Origin: an uncultured Acetatifactor sp.
GTDB taxonomy: Bacteria > Bacillota > Clostridia > Lachnospirales > Lachnospiraceae
Direction: 5' to 3'
Length of the DNA stretch: 20,373 nt
Assembly: GCA_910585805.1 (NCBI GenBank)
Contig: CAJUFB010000067.1
Location: forward strand, 1 to 20,373
The notes under the pieces were generated by a model, which was given only the letters and a program-made list of their open reading frames with translations, did not search any database and was not told the origin of the DNA. This document shows positions 1-8,160 of the stretch, piece after piece; the first letter of the stretch is position 1, and each line of letters starts with the position of its first letter. Both the position numbers and the translations under genes were made by a program.

Positions 1-46
1 TGTCCGGCAGACAATAAGCCCTTGTCCTGCTGCCCCACGCCATATA

Positions 47-225
47 TCAGATACCTGGCAGCAGGATTTCTTCTATCATCAAGCCAACTGCATCCGCTAT
101 CCGTTCCGCTGCGCCCTCGGATGCAAAGCCCTCTTTTACAATCCACTGGAAAGACTTCCGGTAAAGCCCCGTTCTGCTGCATACCGTTTCTTCTGTTAGT
201 TTTTTTCCTCCATGACTTCCACAAT
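47..225 (-). pseudogene. Possible relic of a TetR-family regulator C-terminus
   Basis: One minus-strand frame of about 56 codons, closed upstream by a stop and without a start codon, reads WIVKEGF, then AERIADAVGLMIEEILLPG before its own stop. The amphipathic helix pattern and the WxxxxG turn resemble the last helices of TetR-type regulators, which often sit beside exporter genes. No DNA-binding half is visible. It may be the degraded end of a regulator once linked to the ABC operon, or a chance open frame. Confidence 0.2.
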
Positions 226-429
226 CCTTTTACCGTTCAATCTCATACTGTGTCTATCCTTTCCCGGCTCACAGCCGTTACAATAACCATTCTCTTTTTT
301 GTGTTGCTTTTTGCACGATTTACACCTTTTACATGAATTACACCTCAAAAATCTAAGATTTTCTTTGTTTTCGTAAACCCTATACTCGTTGTACACGTAG
401 ATTCGCAAATCCTGAAAAAACAAAAATCC

Positions 430-458
430 TTGACACACCGGGAAAAATACGCTATCCT
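430..458 (+). promoter_or_regulatory. Sigma-A type promoter
   Basis: A perfect -35 box TTGACA (430-435) and a -10 box TATCCT (453-458) are separated by 17 bp. Transcription should start near 465 and run rightwards into the non-coding unit that ends at the terminator at 767-796. Confidence 0.55.
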
Positions 459-464
459 GTCAGT

Positions 465-796
465 AGATTAGCAAGAGAGGATGGTATCCCGATGTTGGTA
501 TCAGGTTTTCGTCGATTGGTGGTCTCCGTGCGGTAAAGCGGACGAACTTCGTGCGGAGCGTAAGGAATTTTATATTCCTTAGGAATTATATCCCTTAGGA
601 ATTGTATTCCCAAGATAATGAATTCCTAAGGATCAGAAATGAATTCCCGGGAACCCTGACAGTTCCTGTATTTCGTCACTGTAAAGGATATGCACTAAAG
701 TTAGGTACAGCGGGAAGCCGATATACCTTTGTTTTTGATACCCTTTCAGTGAAAAATCGCTTTTTCGCCACGGATGTTTTCGTCCGTGGCTTTTTT
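465..796 (+). ncRNA. Putative structured orphan RNA or leader RNA
   Basis: Predicted transcript of about 330 nt between a good promoter and a strong intrinsic terminator, with no credible protein. A stem pairs CTCCGTGCG (near 522) with CGTGCGGAG (near 553), with two G-U pairs. The middle contains stacked near-palindromes such as TAAGGAAT with ATTCCTTA and CTTAGGAATT with AATTCCTAAG. A further hairpin GAAAAA-TCGC-TTTTTC (751-766) abuts the terminator. I could not match it to T-box, SAM, cobalamin, TPP, guanidine, 6S or SRP RNA. It ends 171 nt before the ABC operon start, so it is either a free small RNA or a leader controlled by terminator read-through. Confidence 0.4.
767..796 (+). terminator. 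Rho-independent terminator
   Basis: GCCACGGA (767-774) pairs perfectly with TCCGTGGC (783-790) around an 8-nt loop, and is followed at once by six Ts (791-796). This is a textbook intrinsic terminator for rightward transcription. Confidence 0.85.
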
Positions 797-966
797 GTGC
801 ACATACCGTAGATTAAAACCTGAAACAACATATGCCCCTGCAGCAGCTTTCAGAAGCTGCAGGATGTACAGCGGACAGAAATGCGTAATCATGCATGGAT
901 TCATTCTGCCCGGCACATGCACAACTCAAAAGGAATGAATGCCTTCATTCCGGAAAGGATACTCTC

Positions 967-2928
967 ATGAACTCTGTAAATAAGAAAAAGAACCATTTCA
1001 TAAATTCTGTAATAACCTTTACAACATCCATGAAATCCGGGAAAAACAGGAAAAATATACCCGGCGCTTCCAGGGAATTTGCCCCTGCCCTGCACCGGGT
1101 GTGCATCACCGCCTGGATTCTGAAACTGATCCCCATCCCTGTAGGTCTCTGGAACGCCAGGCTGCTGTCGCGTACCGTGACAGGCGCAGTGGCAGGTGAC
1201 AGCGGAAACGTGCTGAAAACCGGCGCAGTTCTGCTCCTGCTGCTGGCGCTGACAAAGGCTTTTGACTTTGCGGCAAACGAGCATTACCGGAAGGCTGTCT
1301 CCCAGGCGCTGCACCGATGCAAGCTGCTGTTGTACCGCCGCTTTCTCTCCTGCCCCCTTTCCGTTCTTTACAATATGGAGCACGGTCAGGCCGTGGAAAT
1401 GCTGAATGACGACTTTGACACGGTGACGGGCAAAAGCCTGAATCTATACCCTGGCTTTTTCACCGGGATTGCCGCCTTTGCCGCATACCTTGCGTTTCTT
1501 CTGGTCCGGAACTTTCCGGCAGCCCTGGCGCTGTTTGTCATTTCCGGCCTGCAGGTAATCCCGCCGCTTCTCACAAAGACCGCCTTTCAGCAAAGCTACG
1601 GCGATACCCGGGACATTGAGGCGGAAATTACCAACTGTACTCTGTCCTATTATAACGGCTTTGATACCATCAGAATGTTCGGCCTGAAGCAATGGTGTCT
1701 TGAACGGCTGGCCAGGCTGCACAAATCTTACCTGAAGATTGGAAACCGTTCGGAGGCTGCGGCAAGCGCGGAAACTGCGCTTGACCAGCTGATCGGGAAT
1801 ATCCTGACTTACGGGACCTACGGCCTTATGGGGCTGTTCATCCTGCAGGGTTACACAGGGCTGGATGCAGGGGTGGAGGCCATAGCGCTCTCCGCCGGAC
1901 TGTATTCCGCCGCAAAATCCATATTTGAGACCATTCCCTCCTTTGCCGTGGCACGGACCGCAGACAGGCGGCTGGCGTTATTGTATGATACATCCTCCGC
2001 ACCGGAGAAAAGGCAGGTATTGTACGAGACTTCCTCTGCCCTGGAAAGAACGCAGGTATTGTACGAGGCTTCCTCTGCCCTGGAAAGAACGCAGGTATTG
2101 TACGAGGCTTCCTCTGCCCAGAAAAGAACGCAAGTATTGTACGAGACTTCCTCTGCCCTGGAAAGAACGCAGGATATCAAACGGGAAGCTTCTCAAGGCT
2201 TGCATTCATCAGGCAAAAACAGCCGCGCGGGAGACATGAAGGCTTCCAACGGCACTCCCGCTTTTTCTAATCCCAATAGTACCGTGAAAAACAGCATCCT
2301 TCTGAACAATGTGTCCTGCGGTTTTGATGGCAGACAGATTTTATCCGGCGCCTGTATCTCCATTTCCACCAGGCAAATATCCGTCATCCGAGGCGCCAAT
2401 GGCATGGGAAAATCCACTCTCCTGAAACTGATTCTGGGCATGGTTCAACCTGACAGTGGTGTCATAACCATTGACGGAATACCGCCTCAGGCACTTCCCC
2501 GGGACAGCTTTCCGGGTCAGCTGTTCTACCTGCCCCAGGAGGATGCGGCTTTTCCAATTTCCGCGGAGGAACTGTTTACTTCTGTTCCGGGATTAAATAA
2601 GGAAGCCGCTTTTGACCTTGCCTCGCGTTTTTACCTGCTGGAGGAAAGCCTCGCTCAGCCCATTGACACCCTCTCCGGCGGTCAGCGCAAGAAAGTCTTC
2701 CTGGCTCTGGCCTTTGCGGTGAATCCTGCCGTGATGCTGCTGGATGAGCCGTGCAATTCCCTGGATGCGGAGAGCAGGGAAGCTTTGGTACAGCTTCTGC
2801 GGGCACGTTGCGGCGGGGCCGTCATTATCACCCACGATGCCACTTTTGACCACATTGCAGACGCTTTTTATACTTTCCAGGACTCGTCCGGACAGCGAAG
2901 GATAATCGCGGACAAATGTTTCCGGTGA
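967..2928 (+). CDS. ABC exporter-type protein (membrane + ATPase domains)
   Basis: A fused ABC half-transporter of about 653 residues. The first ~330 residues contain several long hydrophobic segments of an exporter-type membrane domain. The C-terminal ATPase has Walker A GANGMGKST (Lys482), a Q-loop YLPQED, signature LSGGQ (from 569), Walker B LLLDEP (Asp593, Glu594) and the switch His623. I chose the ATG at 967 because GGAAAGG precedes it at normal spacing; an in-frame ATG at 895 has no ribosome site. Residues 339-403 between the two domains are five 13-residue repeats not expected in this family. The next gene is another ABC half-transporter 81 bp downstream with no terminator between, so the two probably form an operon and a heterodimer. 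Substrate unknown; peptide or drug export is plausible. Confidence 0.9.
   Translation: MNSVNKKKNHFINSVITFTTSMKSGKNRKNIPGASREFAPALHRVCITAWILKLIPIPVGLWNARLLSRTVTGAVAGDSGNVLKTGAVLLLLLALTKAFDFAANEHYRKAVSQALHRCKLLLYRRFLSCPLSVLYNMEHGQAVEMLNDDFDTVTGKSLNLYPGFFTGIAAFAAYLAFLLVRNFPAALALFVISGLQVIPPLLTKTAFQQSYGDTRDIEAEITNCTLSYYNGFDTIRMFGLKQWCLERLARLHKSYLKIGNRSEAAASAETALDQLIGNILTYGTYGLMGLFILQGYTGLDAGVEAIALSAGLYSAAKSIFETIPSFAVARTADRRLALLYDTSSAPEKRQVLYETSSALERTQVLYEASSALERTQVLYEASSAQKRTQVLYETSSALERTQDIKREASQGLHSSGKNSRAGDMKASNGTPAFSNPNSTVKNSILLNNVSCGFDGRQILSGACISISTRQISVIRGANGMGKSTLLKLILGMVQPDSGVITIDGIPPQALPRDSFPGQLFYLPQEDAAFPISAEELFTSVPGLNKEAAFDLASRFYLLEESLAQPIDTLSGGQRKKVFLALAFAVNPAVMLLDEPCNSLDAESREALVQLLRARCGGAVIITHDATFDHIADAFYTFQDSSGQRRIIADKCFR
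1981..2175 (+). repeat. Five tandem 39-bp coding repeats
   Basis: Units begin at 1981, 2020, 2059, 2098 and 2137. Each encodes a 13-residue unit of the type LYE(T/A)SSALERTQV; unit 1 is the most divergent (LYDTSSAPEKRQV). Units 2 and 3 are almost identical in DNA, which points to recent duplication. Because 39 is a multiple of three, gain or loss of a unit keeps the frame. The array lies in the linker between the membrane and ATPase domains of the ABC protein. Confidence 0.95.
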
Positions 2929-3009
2929 TAAGGACGCGGTAAACCTGCTTTTTTCTGGAACAGTAAGACAAACATTACACTCAAATTACACTCAAAAAAA
3001 GGAGTCTCT

Positions 3010-4602
3010 ATGAAAATAAAGAACAAAATATACGCTGACGCGCTCAATTCCATGCGTCTCCCCATCCTGCTCCACACAGCCGTATCCTGCACAGAAGGCA
3101 TATTGACTGTATTCACCGCCACCATCCTGGGACGGTTCGCGGATTCCGTTTTCCGCCTGGATTTTTCCCTGAGTATCCGAAGCGCAGTCTCCCTGGGGCT
3201 GGCACTGTTTGCGATGATCGCATTCCTGCCGGCCGTGGCACTGCTGGCCAACATGTTTATGCTGAAGTACGCCCTTGTACATGACCGCATGATCATCGGC
3301 CGTTTTCTGGATAAAAAATACGATTCCATCCTCCGGTACGAACCGGGGGACATACAGAACCGTCTGGACTGGGATCCCACTGAACTGCGCTGCTACCTTG
3401 TGAACTATTTTGACAAAGGATTCATGATCCCGGTGACATTTGTTTTTTTGCTCTATAACGCGCTGAAATTAAGCCCGGTATACACCCTGATCGTATTCGC
3501 GCTTTCCACGCTGAAACTGCTGGTCCCGCTGGCGGTGAGAAAACTGGAAGGTAAATATGACAAAGCAAACCGGGACTATACCTCCATGCGGCGTTCCCTG
3601 GAGACGGAAATCACCCAACGCCCCTGCATGCTGACACTTTACGGCCTGAGCGAAGCCTTCGTGACAAAAGCGTCAGAACTTTACAAGGCATATTTTGACC
3701 GGACGGAATCAAAGCGCATCCGCCTGTCTTCTGCGGCGGAAGCAGTCTCTTCCTTCACCGGAACCTTCTGTACCCTGGCCATTCTGCTGTCCGGCTCCCT
3801 TCTGACAGCGAATGGGCTGATCACGCCGGGAACCGTGGCCGCCATGTACGGTTATTCGGCCGTCTTCCACACGCTACTGGAAAACATGGGCTTCCTGATC
3901 CGGTATACGCCCATCCTGAAAAATACGGCAGAGCGGCTGGTTATGTTCTATGAAGATGCCGAGGAAAATACCGGTAAAAAGATTGACGAAATTACGAACA
4001 TCTGTTGTGAGAACCTGTCCTACGCCTACGAAGAGAAACGAGCGCTGTCCCGGATTTCTTTTTCCGTCCGCCGGGGAGAGAAAACGGCTCTCTGCGGTTC
4101 CAACGGAAGCGGCAAGTCCACACTGATGAAAACCATGCTGGGCCTGCTCACCGGCTATGACGGAAGCCTGCGCATTGATGGCATGGAATTGTCAGCGCTA
4201 AACCCGGCACAGTACCGCAGCCATATCGCCTATGCCCCTCAGGAACCTTATCTTTTCGAGGGAACCGTACTGGAAAACATCCGCATCGGCAATCCTGATA
4301 TGACCGATGCCGCTCTGAACGCTTTGTTGGACAGAATGGGCATCGCTTCCCTGGCTCAGCGTCGGGTGGCTGCGGACGGCAGCGGACTGTCCGGCGGTGA
4401 AAAACAGAAAGTATCCATTGCCAGAGCCTGCGTCCGCGGCACGGATTTCCTGTTTCTGGACGAGCCGGGAAACAATCTGGACCAGGCTACCCTGGACTGG
4501 CTCTGCGAATTCCTTCGCGAGAGCAGTAAAACCATTGTGTTTATCTCCCATGACGAACAGCTGACGGCATGTGCGGATCACATAGTGGTGCTGCCTGGAT
4601 AA
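3010..4602 (+). CDS. ABC exporter-type protein, second half-transporter
   Basis: 530 residues. The N-terminal ~310 residues form a membrane domain, with hydrophobic runs near residues 15-40, 55-85 and 130-175. The ATPase domain has Walker A CGSNGSGKST (Lys369), Q-loop YAPQEP, signature LSGGEKQ (from 460), Walker B FLFLDEP (Asp484, Glu485) and switch His514, so all catalytic motifs are present. AAAGGAG sits a few bases before the ATG. It has normal exporter spacing and lacks the linker repeats of its partner. Shared orientation and the 81-bp gap suggest a heterodimeric exporter. No peptidase domain, leader peptide or maturation enzyme is visible nearby, so a bacteriocin role cannot be claimed. 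Confidence 0.92.
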   Translation: MKIKNKIYADALNSMRLPILLHTAVSCTEGILTVFTATILGRFADSVFRLDFSLSIRSAVSLGLALFAMIAFLPAVALLANMFMLKYALVHDRMIIGRFLDKKYDSILRYEPGDIQNRLDWDPTELRCYLVNYFDKGFMIPVTFVFLLYNALKLSPVYTLIVFALSTLKLLVPLAVRKLEGKYDKANRDYTSMRRSLETEITQRPCMLTLYGLSEAFVTKASELYKAYFDRTESKRIRLSSAAEAVSSFTGTFCTLAILLSGSLLTANGLITPGTVAAMYGYSAVFHTLLENMGFLIRYTPILKNTAERLVMFYEDAEENTGKKIDEITNICCENLSYAYEEKRALSRISFSVRRGEKTALCGSNGSGKSTLMKTMLGLLTGYDGSLRIDGMELSALNPAQYRSHIAYAPQEPYLFEGTVLENIRIGNPDMTDAALNALLDRMGIASLAQRRVAADGSGLSGGEKQKVSIARACVRGTDFLFLDEPGNNLDQATLDWLCEFLRESSKTIVFISHDEQLTACADHIVVLPG

Positions 4603-4641
4603 TAAAATGTGTATCATAATACGAACCCTGATATAAATTGA

Positions 4642-4732
4642 GGCTGTCGCATCAGGACACTGCGGATGTTTTTGCGTGTGAGCATATATTGAGATACCAT
4701 ATTCTGTGTCGTAAATACTTTATGCGGCAGCC
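4642..4732. repeat. Imperfect inverted repeat, possibly a small mobile-element relic
   Basis: GGCTGTCGCAT (4642-4652) and ATGCGGCAGCC (4722-4732) are inverted copies with one difference, 69 bp apart. A second stem, CGTAAAT with ATTTACG, overlaps the right end. There is no coding content. It lies between the converging ABC operon and the XRE gene, so it could also help transcription end. Confidence 0.35.
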
Positions 4733-4821
4733 ACGCATTTACGAAATTGCAATTCTGTTTATACTGTTTTACAGTCTTCCGTTATACCATCAGTATCTGA
4801 CCCGTCTGCATATATGGTTTT

Positions 4822-5862
4822 TCAATCCGAATTAACCTCCGCTCTCCTGCGCTTCAGACGTTCGATTTCCCGCTTCTGCCCGTCAATGCTCTCGCCGGAA
4901 AAGGTATTATATTCCTCCCGCAGACATTTGATGATGCGCTTCCTGTCCTCAACAGCGGCATCATAGTCACCGAGAAGCTCATGTACCTGAGCCATGGAAT
5001 ACAGACCGTCCGAGATTCTGGGCGGCTCCTGCATGGTAAAGCATTTCTCATAATCCGCCAGCGCCTCTTCATATCTGCCCAGCTTTTTAAACCCGTCCGC
5101 CCTGTCGCAGTAGGATTGCCATCTCTCCGGGTAATGCTCCACTGCCGCGTTCCAGTACTCCAGCGCTTTCTCCGGGTTTCCCTTGCCGAACATGACATCG
5201 CCCATATAGACATCATACTGCCCGGTTTTGGCAGCGCGAATCTGCTCAATATAGGGAATTGCTTCGTCAAACCGGTCATCATCAAGCATATTTTCGATAA
5301 TTCCGTATAGTCCCCAGTAATTGCCGGGATTCTTTTTCAGGAAATTCTTGTAATATTCGATGACCTCAAAATGGTTGTCGTACCATTCATCCCCGCAGAC
5401 GGCATTGTTGGCCTCCTGATATGCCACCCAGCCGCCCTTTTCCTCCGGGTTCAGCTCCATTGCTTTCCTGGCGTATTCACTGGCCGTCTCATGGTCGCTG
5501 GCAGCCCGGTGATTGTACAGACTGGCCAGGCAGATGCAGGCTCTGACATTTTTCGGCTCGCTCTGCAGCACACCCTCCAGGAACCTGACGCAGTGATCGA
5601 AGGTTTCCCGGGGAATCCTGCGCTCATGCCAGAACATGTTCTCAATACGCTCGAATTCCGCTTCGTCGGAAAGCTGGAACAGTTCGTCGATGGTGACGCC
5701 GAAGAAGACTGCGATGTTTGGCAGTAACGCAATGTCAGGTACGCTTGCGCCTGTCTCCCATTTTGATACTGCCTGGAAAGATACGCCAAGGTATTCAGCC
5801 AGTTCTTCCTGTTTTGCTTCTTTTTCCAAGCGTAAGCTTTTTATCTTTTTTCCGATATCCAT
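4822..5862 (-). CDS. XRE-family transcription regulator with TPR repeats
   Basis: 346 residues. Residues 6-61 form a Cro/C1-type helix-turn-helix: QEELAEYLGVSFQAVSKWETG followed by VPDIALLPNIAVFFGVTIDELF, a classic family pattern. From about residue 90 to the end the protein is alpha-helical with TPR-like units, for example EKALEYWNAAVEHYPERW, then EEALADYEKCF. Such proteins usually sense a peptide or partner protein through the TPR part and act on nearby promoters. The ATG at 5862 is preceded by GGAGG five bases away; an upstream in-frame TTG at 5880 overlaps that ribosome site and is rejected. It converges on the ABC operon and diverges from the Fic gene. Candidate operators lie upstream (5879-5911 and 5939-5959). 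Confidence 0.9.
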   Translation of the reverse strand: MDIGKKIKSLRLEKEAKQEELAEYLGVSFQAVSKWETGASVPDIALLPNIAVFFGVTIDELFQLSDEAEFERIENMFWHERRIPRETFDHCVRFLEGVLQSEPKNVRACICLASLYNHRAASDHETASEYARKAMELNPEEKGGWVAYQEANNAVCGDEWYDNHFEVIEYYKNFLKKNPGNYWGLYGIIENMLDDDRFDEAIPYIEQIRAAKTGQYDVYMGDVMFGKGNPEKALEYWNAAVEHYPERWQSYCDRADGFKKLGRYEEALADYEKCFTMQEPPRISDGLYSMAQVHELLGDYDAAVEDRKRIIKCLREEYNTFSGESIDGQKREIERLKRRRAEVNSD

Positions 5863-5878
5863 TTTGTCCTCCTGTCCC

Positions 5879-5911
5879 AAGGGAAAAACTGCTTTCTATT
5901 CGTTTTCCCTT
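5879..5911. promoter_or_regulatory. Inverted repeat in the XRE gene leader
   Basis: AAGGGAAAAAC (5879-5889) is an inverted copy of GTTTTCCCTT (5902-5911) with one bulged base. It ends just before the GGAGG of the XRE gene. It could form an mRNA hairpin that limits ribosome access, or act as a DNA site for the regulator itself. Confidence 0.4.
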
Positions 5912-5938
5912 GCTCAACTATTATTAGATTTACTCCTG

Positions 5939-5959
5939 TTGCATCAGCTGATAGTGCAA
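5939..5959. promoter_or_regulatory. Palindromic candidate operator
   Basis: A perfect 10-bp palindrome ATCAGCTGAT (5943-5952) is bracketed by TTGCA (5939-5943) and TGCAA (5955-5959). It lies about 80 bp upstream of the XRE start, in the spacer shared with the Fic gene, where a regulator dimer could control both. The 307-bp spacer shows no gene. Confidence 0.3.
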
Positions 5960-6124
5960 GTATATATCAAATTCAGGTGATACGCAATCGACTTGGATTC
6001 TATTGAATTCTAATAACAGTTGAGTGTCAAAAGCAAATATGCAGCACATGCTATATTGGTATTCCAATTCATGCAAATGCAGAGTATGAAAGGGGAAAAA
6101 ATCCAACGCATCTGATTGAAAATA

Positions 6125-6133
6125 TGGTATAAT
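6125..6133 (+). promoter_or_regulatory. Extended -10 promoter of the Fic gene
   Basis: TGG directly followed by a perfect TATAAT (6128-6133) forms an extended -10 element. The sequence 17 bp upstream is not a good -35 box. Start of transcription would be near 6140, giving a leader of about 30 nt. Confidence 0.5.
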
Positions 6134-6169
6134 GTCAATTAGCATTGAAAGATTAAGGGAGAATTTGAC

Positions 6170-6937
6170 ATGACTCGTTATGAAAAAGCCCTCACACTCT
6201 GGCAGCAGAAAAACATTACAACAGACGCCGAACTGGCTGAAGCACTAAACGGCCACAGCATTGCCTTTGCGTACCACTCCGCCAGAATCGAAAATGAAAA
6301 TGTCACCTGGCATGACACCAGGGAAATTTTTGAGCATGATGGCGTAACATCTTACACCGGCGATTTGCGTACCTTATTCGAAATCCGCAACGGGCGGGAT
6401 GCCCATGAACTTTTCCTGAATGCCTTTCAGCAGAAACGTCCTTTTGATGAAAGGTTTCTGAAAGATTTGCAGAAATGTCTGACACAAAATACTTATGACA
6501 CGCGCAGATGGCAATTGGGTGAACTTCCCGGAGAATTTAAGCATCATGACTATGTAACCGGTAAGGAAGAAATCGGCGCCGCGCCGGAGGATGTACAGAA
6601 AGAAATCTCCGAATTACTCGCCGAGCTTCAGGATGTGTCAAATGAAAATGCCCTTACTGCCGCAGCTTATTTTCATGCGAAATTTGAGAATATCCATCCC
6701 TTTGCCGATGGAAACGGGAGGACAGGACGCCTTGCCATGAATTATTTCCTGGTTACCCACAACCATCCGCCTGTTATTATTCATGAGGAAGACCGCCGGG
6801 GTTATTATGCCGCTCTGGAAGCGTGGGATTCCGGACAGGATCTGAATCCGCTTCGGGATTATTTAAGGGAACAGACTGCCAAAACCTGGGAAAAGCAGAT
6901 TGCGCGGGCAGAACGGAAAAGAGCGAAGCTTCCATAA
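6170..6937 (+). CDS. Fic-domain protein, class II (self-inhibited)
   Basis: 255 residues. The Fic core motif HPFADGNGRTGR spans residues 176-187, with catalytic His176 and the full nucleotide-phosphate anchor. The N-terminal motif SARIEN (37-42) matches the (S/T)xxxE(G/N) inhibitory helix, with Glu41 as the residue that should block productive ATP binding. Fic enzymes of this kind usually transfer AMP from ATP to a protein hydroxyl, often their own. GGGAGA precedes the ATG by eight bases. No antitoxin gene is adjacent, as expected when the inhibitory helix is within the same chain. The target is unknown; the neighbouring XRE gene could be its regulator. Confidence 0.93.
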   Translation: MTRYEKALTLWQQKNITTDAELAEALNGHSIAFAYHSARIENENVTWHDTREIFEHDGVTSYTGDLRTLFEIRNGRDAHELFLNAFQQKRPFDERFLKDLQKCLTQNTYDTRRWQLGELPGEFKHHDYVTGKEEIGAAPEDVQKEISELLAELQDVSNENALTAAAYFHAKFENIHPFADGNGRTGRLAMNYFLVTHNHPPVIIHEEDRRGYYAALEAWDSGQDLNPLRDYLREQTAKTWEKQIARAERKRAKLP

Positions 6938-7030
6938 TGTCTTTTCCGTCTGCCCCCACATATTTTATCGTTACTATGAAATCGTCAAATTACGGAAACC
7001 GCTTCACGAGTCCTGTAACTGAAATGGTTT

Positions 7031-7585
7031 CTAATGTAATTCTTCCATCAATCCCTGCAGCAGCATAATATGATACTCCTCGTCCCGGATAATCCGTCTC
7101 AGCACCGCATTCACACATTCGTCATTTATTTTACGGATATGCGCCCTGTACTGGGCGATGGCGTCCTGCTCGGCTTCCACATCCGCACAGAGCATCCGCC
7201 TGGTATCCCGGGAAAGCGTCAGATATTCCGGTGTCCATACTTCCCTCTTTCCGCCCGGCTGCGTCACAGCAAAGCTGACTTCTCCGCCCAGAAGCTGAAT
7301 CAACTCTCCCAATTTCTGTAGATGCATCATTTCCGCCATGGCGATTGCCAGGAGTGTCCTTGCCAGAGTGCAGTCTGACAGGCACAGGCGATTCTCATTG
7401 TTGATATATTGGGTAATGGCTGACAGTTCGGATACCGGGCCGCAGTAATCGAATGCAAGCATGGCAGCATAATCCTGGTTCCTGCACTGAACCTGTATGG
7501 GGGGATAGGGCAGGTCAAGCATGGCGGGTTTTATGCCGGACATACTGCAGCCAGTCGTTATGGGATGTCTGCTTTTTTGTTCCAT
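7031..7585 (-). CDS. Ferritin-like di-metal four-helix-bundle protein
   Basis: 184 residues. The pattern is that of a ferritin-like or manganese-catalase-type bundle: Glu53 in SELSAI, Glu85 and His88 in AEMMHLQ, Glu139 in VEAEQDAI, and Glu170 with His172 in DEEYH. These six residues would bind two iron or manganese ions. The N-terminal ~30 residues (LPYPPIQV) resemble the leader of related spore-coat and bacterioferritin-like proteins of Clostridia. Seven cysteines are present but no rubredoxin-type CxxC pairs, so it is not rubrerythrin. GGAAGG precedes the ATG. A role in oxidative defence or metal handling is inferred; the substrate is not known. Confidence 0.8.
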   Translation of the reverse strand: MEQKSRHPITTGCSMSGIKPAMLDLPYPPIQVQCRNQDYAAMLAFDYCGPVSELSAITQYINNENRLCLSDCTLARTLLAIAMAEMMHLQKLGELIQLLGGEVSFAVTQPGGKREVWTPEYLTLSRDTRRMLCADVEAEQDAIAQYRAHIRKINDECVNAVLRRIIRDEEYHIMLLQGLMEELH

Positions 7586-7619
7586 AGATGTACCTTCCTC
7601 ATGGCAATTTATCTACCAT

Positions 7620-7625
7620 ATTATA
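7620..7625 (-). promoter_or_regulatory. -10 box of the ferritin-like gene
   Basis: A perfect TATAAT on the minus strand lies 35 bp upstream of the ATG. The -35 position 17 bp further up reads TGCACA, four of six matches to consensus. The gene can thus be transcribed apart from the transporter gene upstream. Confidence 0.45.
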
Positions 7626-7695
7626 TGAGGAGCCAGCTTATCTGTGCAGTTTTCCCCCGCACTTTTCAGCAGAACGGCTCTCTTCCGCTCCGCCC

Positions 7696-8109
7696 CTACA
7701 GCACCATAACCAAAGTCCCCGCCCCGATCAGCACCGATCCCACCAGCGATTTCACCGTAAATTCCTCATGCAGAAACACAAAAGCCAGAATCAGCGTAAT
7801 TACAACGCTCAACTTATCCACAGGCACCACCCTGGACGCCTCCCCTATCTGCAGCGCCCGATAATAACAGAGCCAGGACGCCCCCGTCGCCAGCCCGGAC
7901 AGAATCAGGAATACCCAGCTCTTCCTGCTGATTTCATGCAATCCTCCCTGGGCATGGGTCAGAAAAACCATCCCCCAGGACATAAACACTACCACCACCG
8001 TCCTGATAGCTGTGGCCAGGTTGGAATTCACCCCTTCAATGCCAATCTTCGCCAGAATGGATGTGAGTGCGGCAAATACCGCCGACAATAACGCAAATAC
8101 GAACCACAT
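7696..8109 (-). CDS. Small EamA/DMT-superfamily membrane transporter
   Basis: 137 residues with a single EamA domain of about five membrane helices (near 1-23, 31-50, 66-88, 95-115 and 119-137). The family block CYYRALQIGEASRVVPVD followed by a hydrophobic helix and LHEEF is clear. Full-size EamA permeases have two such domains; one-domain proteins of this length are thought to work as dimers. The ATG at 8109 is preceded by GGAGG at good spacing; the reading frame stays open upstream, but that part has no ribosome site. The substrate cannot be read from sequence. Its stop lies 110 bp before the ferritin-like gene. Confidence 0.88.
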   Translation of the reverse strand: MWFVFALLSAVFAALTSILAKIGIEGVNSNLATAIRTVVVVFMSWGMVFLTHAQGGLHEISRKSWVFLILSGLATGASWLCYYRALQIGEASRVVPVDKLSVVITLILAFVFLHEEFTVKSLVGSVLIGAGTLVMVL

Positions 8110-8160
8110 GATAATACCTCCTCGTCTGTCAGATTTTTTGCTGTATGCTATCTTTCCCAA

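Larger units (their letters stand above)
1..966. other. Gene-poor left end with RNA-like structure
   Basis: No open frame here reads like an intact protein. Positions 47-225 on the minus strand may be a TetR relic. Positions 430-796 carry a promoter-to-terminator unit with no coding content. A hairpin at 837-863 pairs CCTGCAGC with GCTGCAGG and lies 100 bp before the first ABC gene. Several near-palindromes built on TTCCTTAGGAA lie at 568-640. I see no second clear promoter between the terminator and the ABC gene start at 967, so how that operon is transcribed is open. Confidence 0.5.

Noticed and set aside
196..438. Cysteine-rich 80-residue minus-strand frame (CNSCKRCKSCKK)
   Set aside because: It begins with GTG inside the -35 region of a strong opposite promoter, has no ribosome site, and its Cys/Lys pattern comes from a short low-complexity TGTAAA-type stretch.
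465..600. T-box or other known riboswitch upstream of the ABC genes
   Set aside because: The GGTGGTCTCCGTGCGG stretch only loosely resembles a T-box antiterminator; the conserved core and specifier features are missing.
602..811. 69-residue plus-strand frame
   Set aside because: It runs through the intrinsic terminator at 767-796 and has no ribosome site.
895..4602. Lanthipeptide or bacteriocin cluster
   Set aside because: Only two ABC exporters are present; no precursor peptide, peptidase domain or maturation enzyme can be seen.
5930..6145. 71-residue minus-strand frame between the XRE and Fic genes
   Set aside because: No ribosome site, no family resemblance, and it covers the Fic promoter and a palindromic site.
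7588..8091. 167-codon plus-strand frame
   Set aside because: It is antisense to the EamA transporter, rich in His, Pro and Gln, and has no domain.
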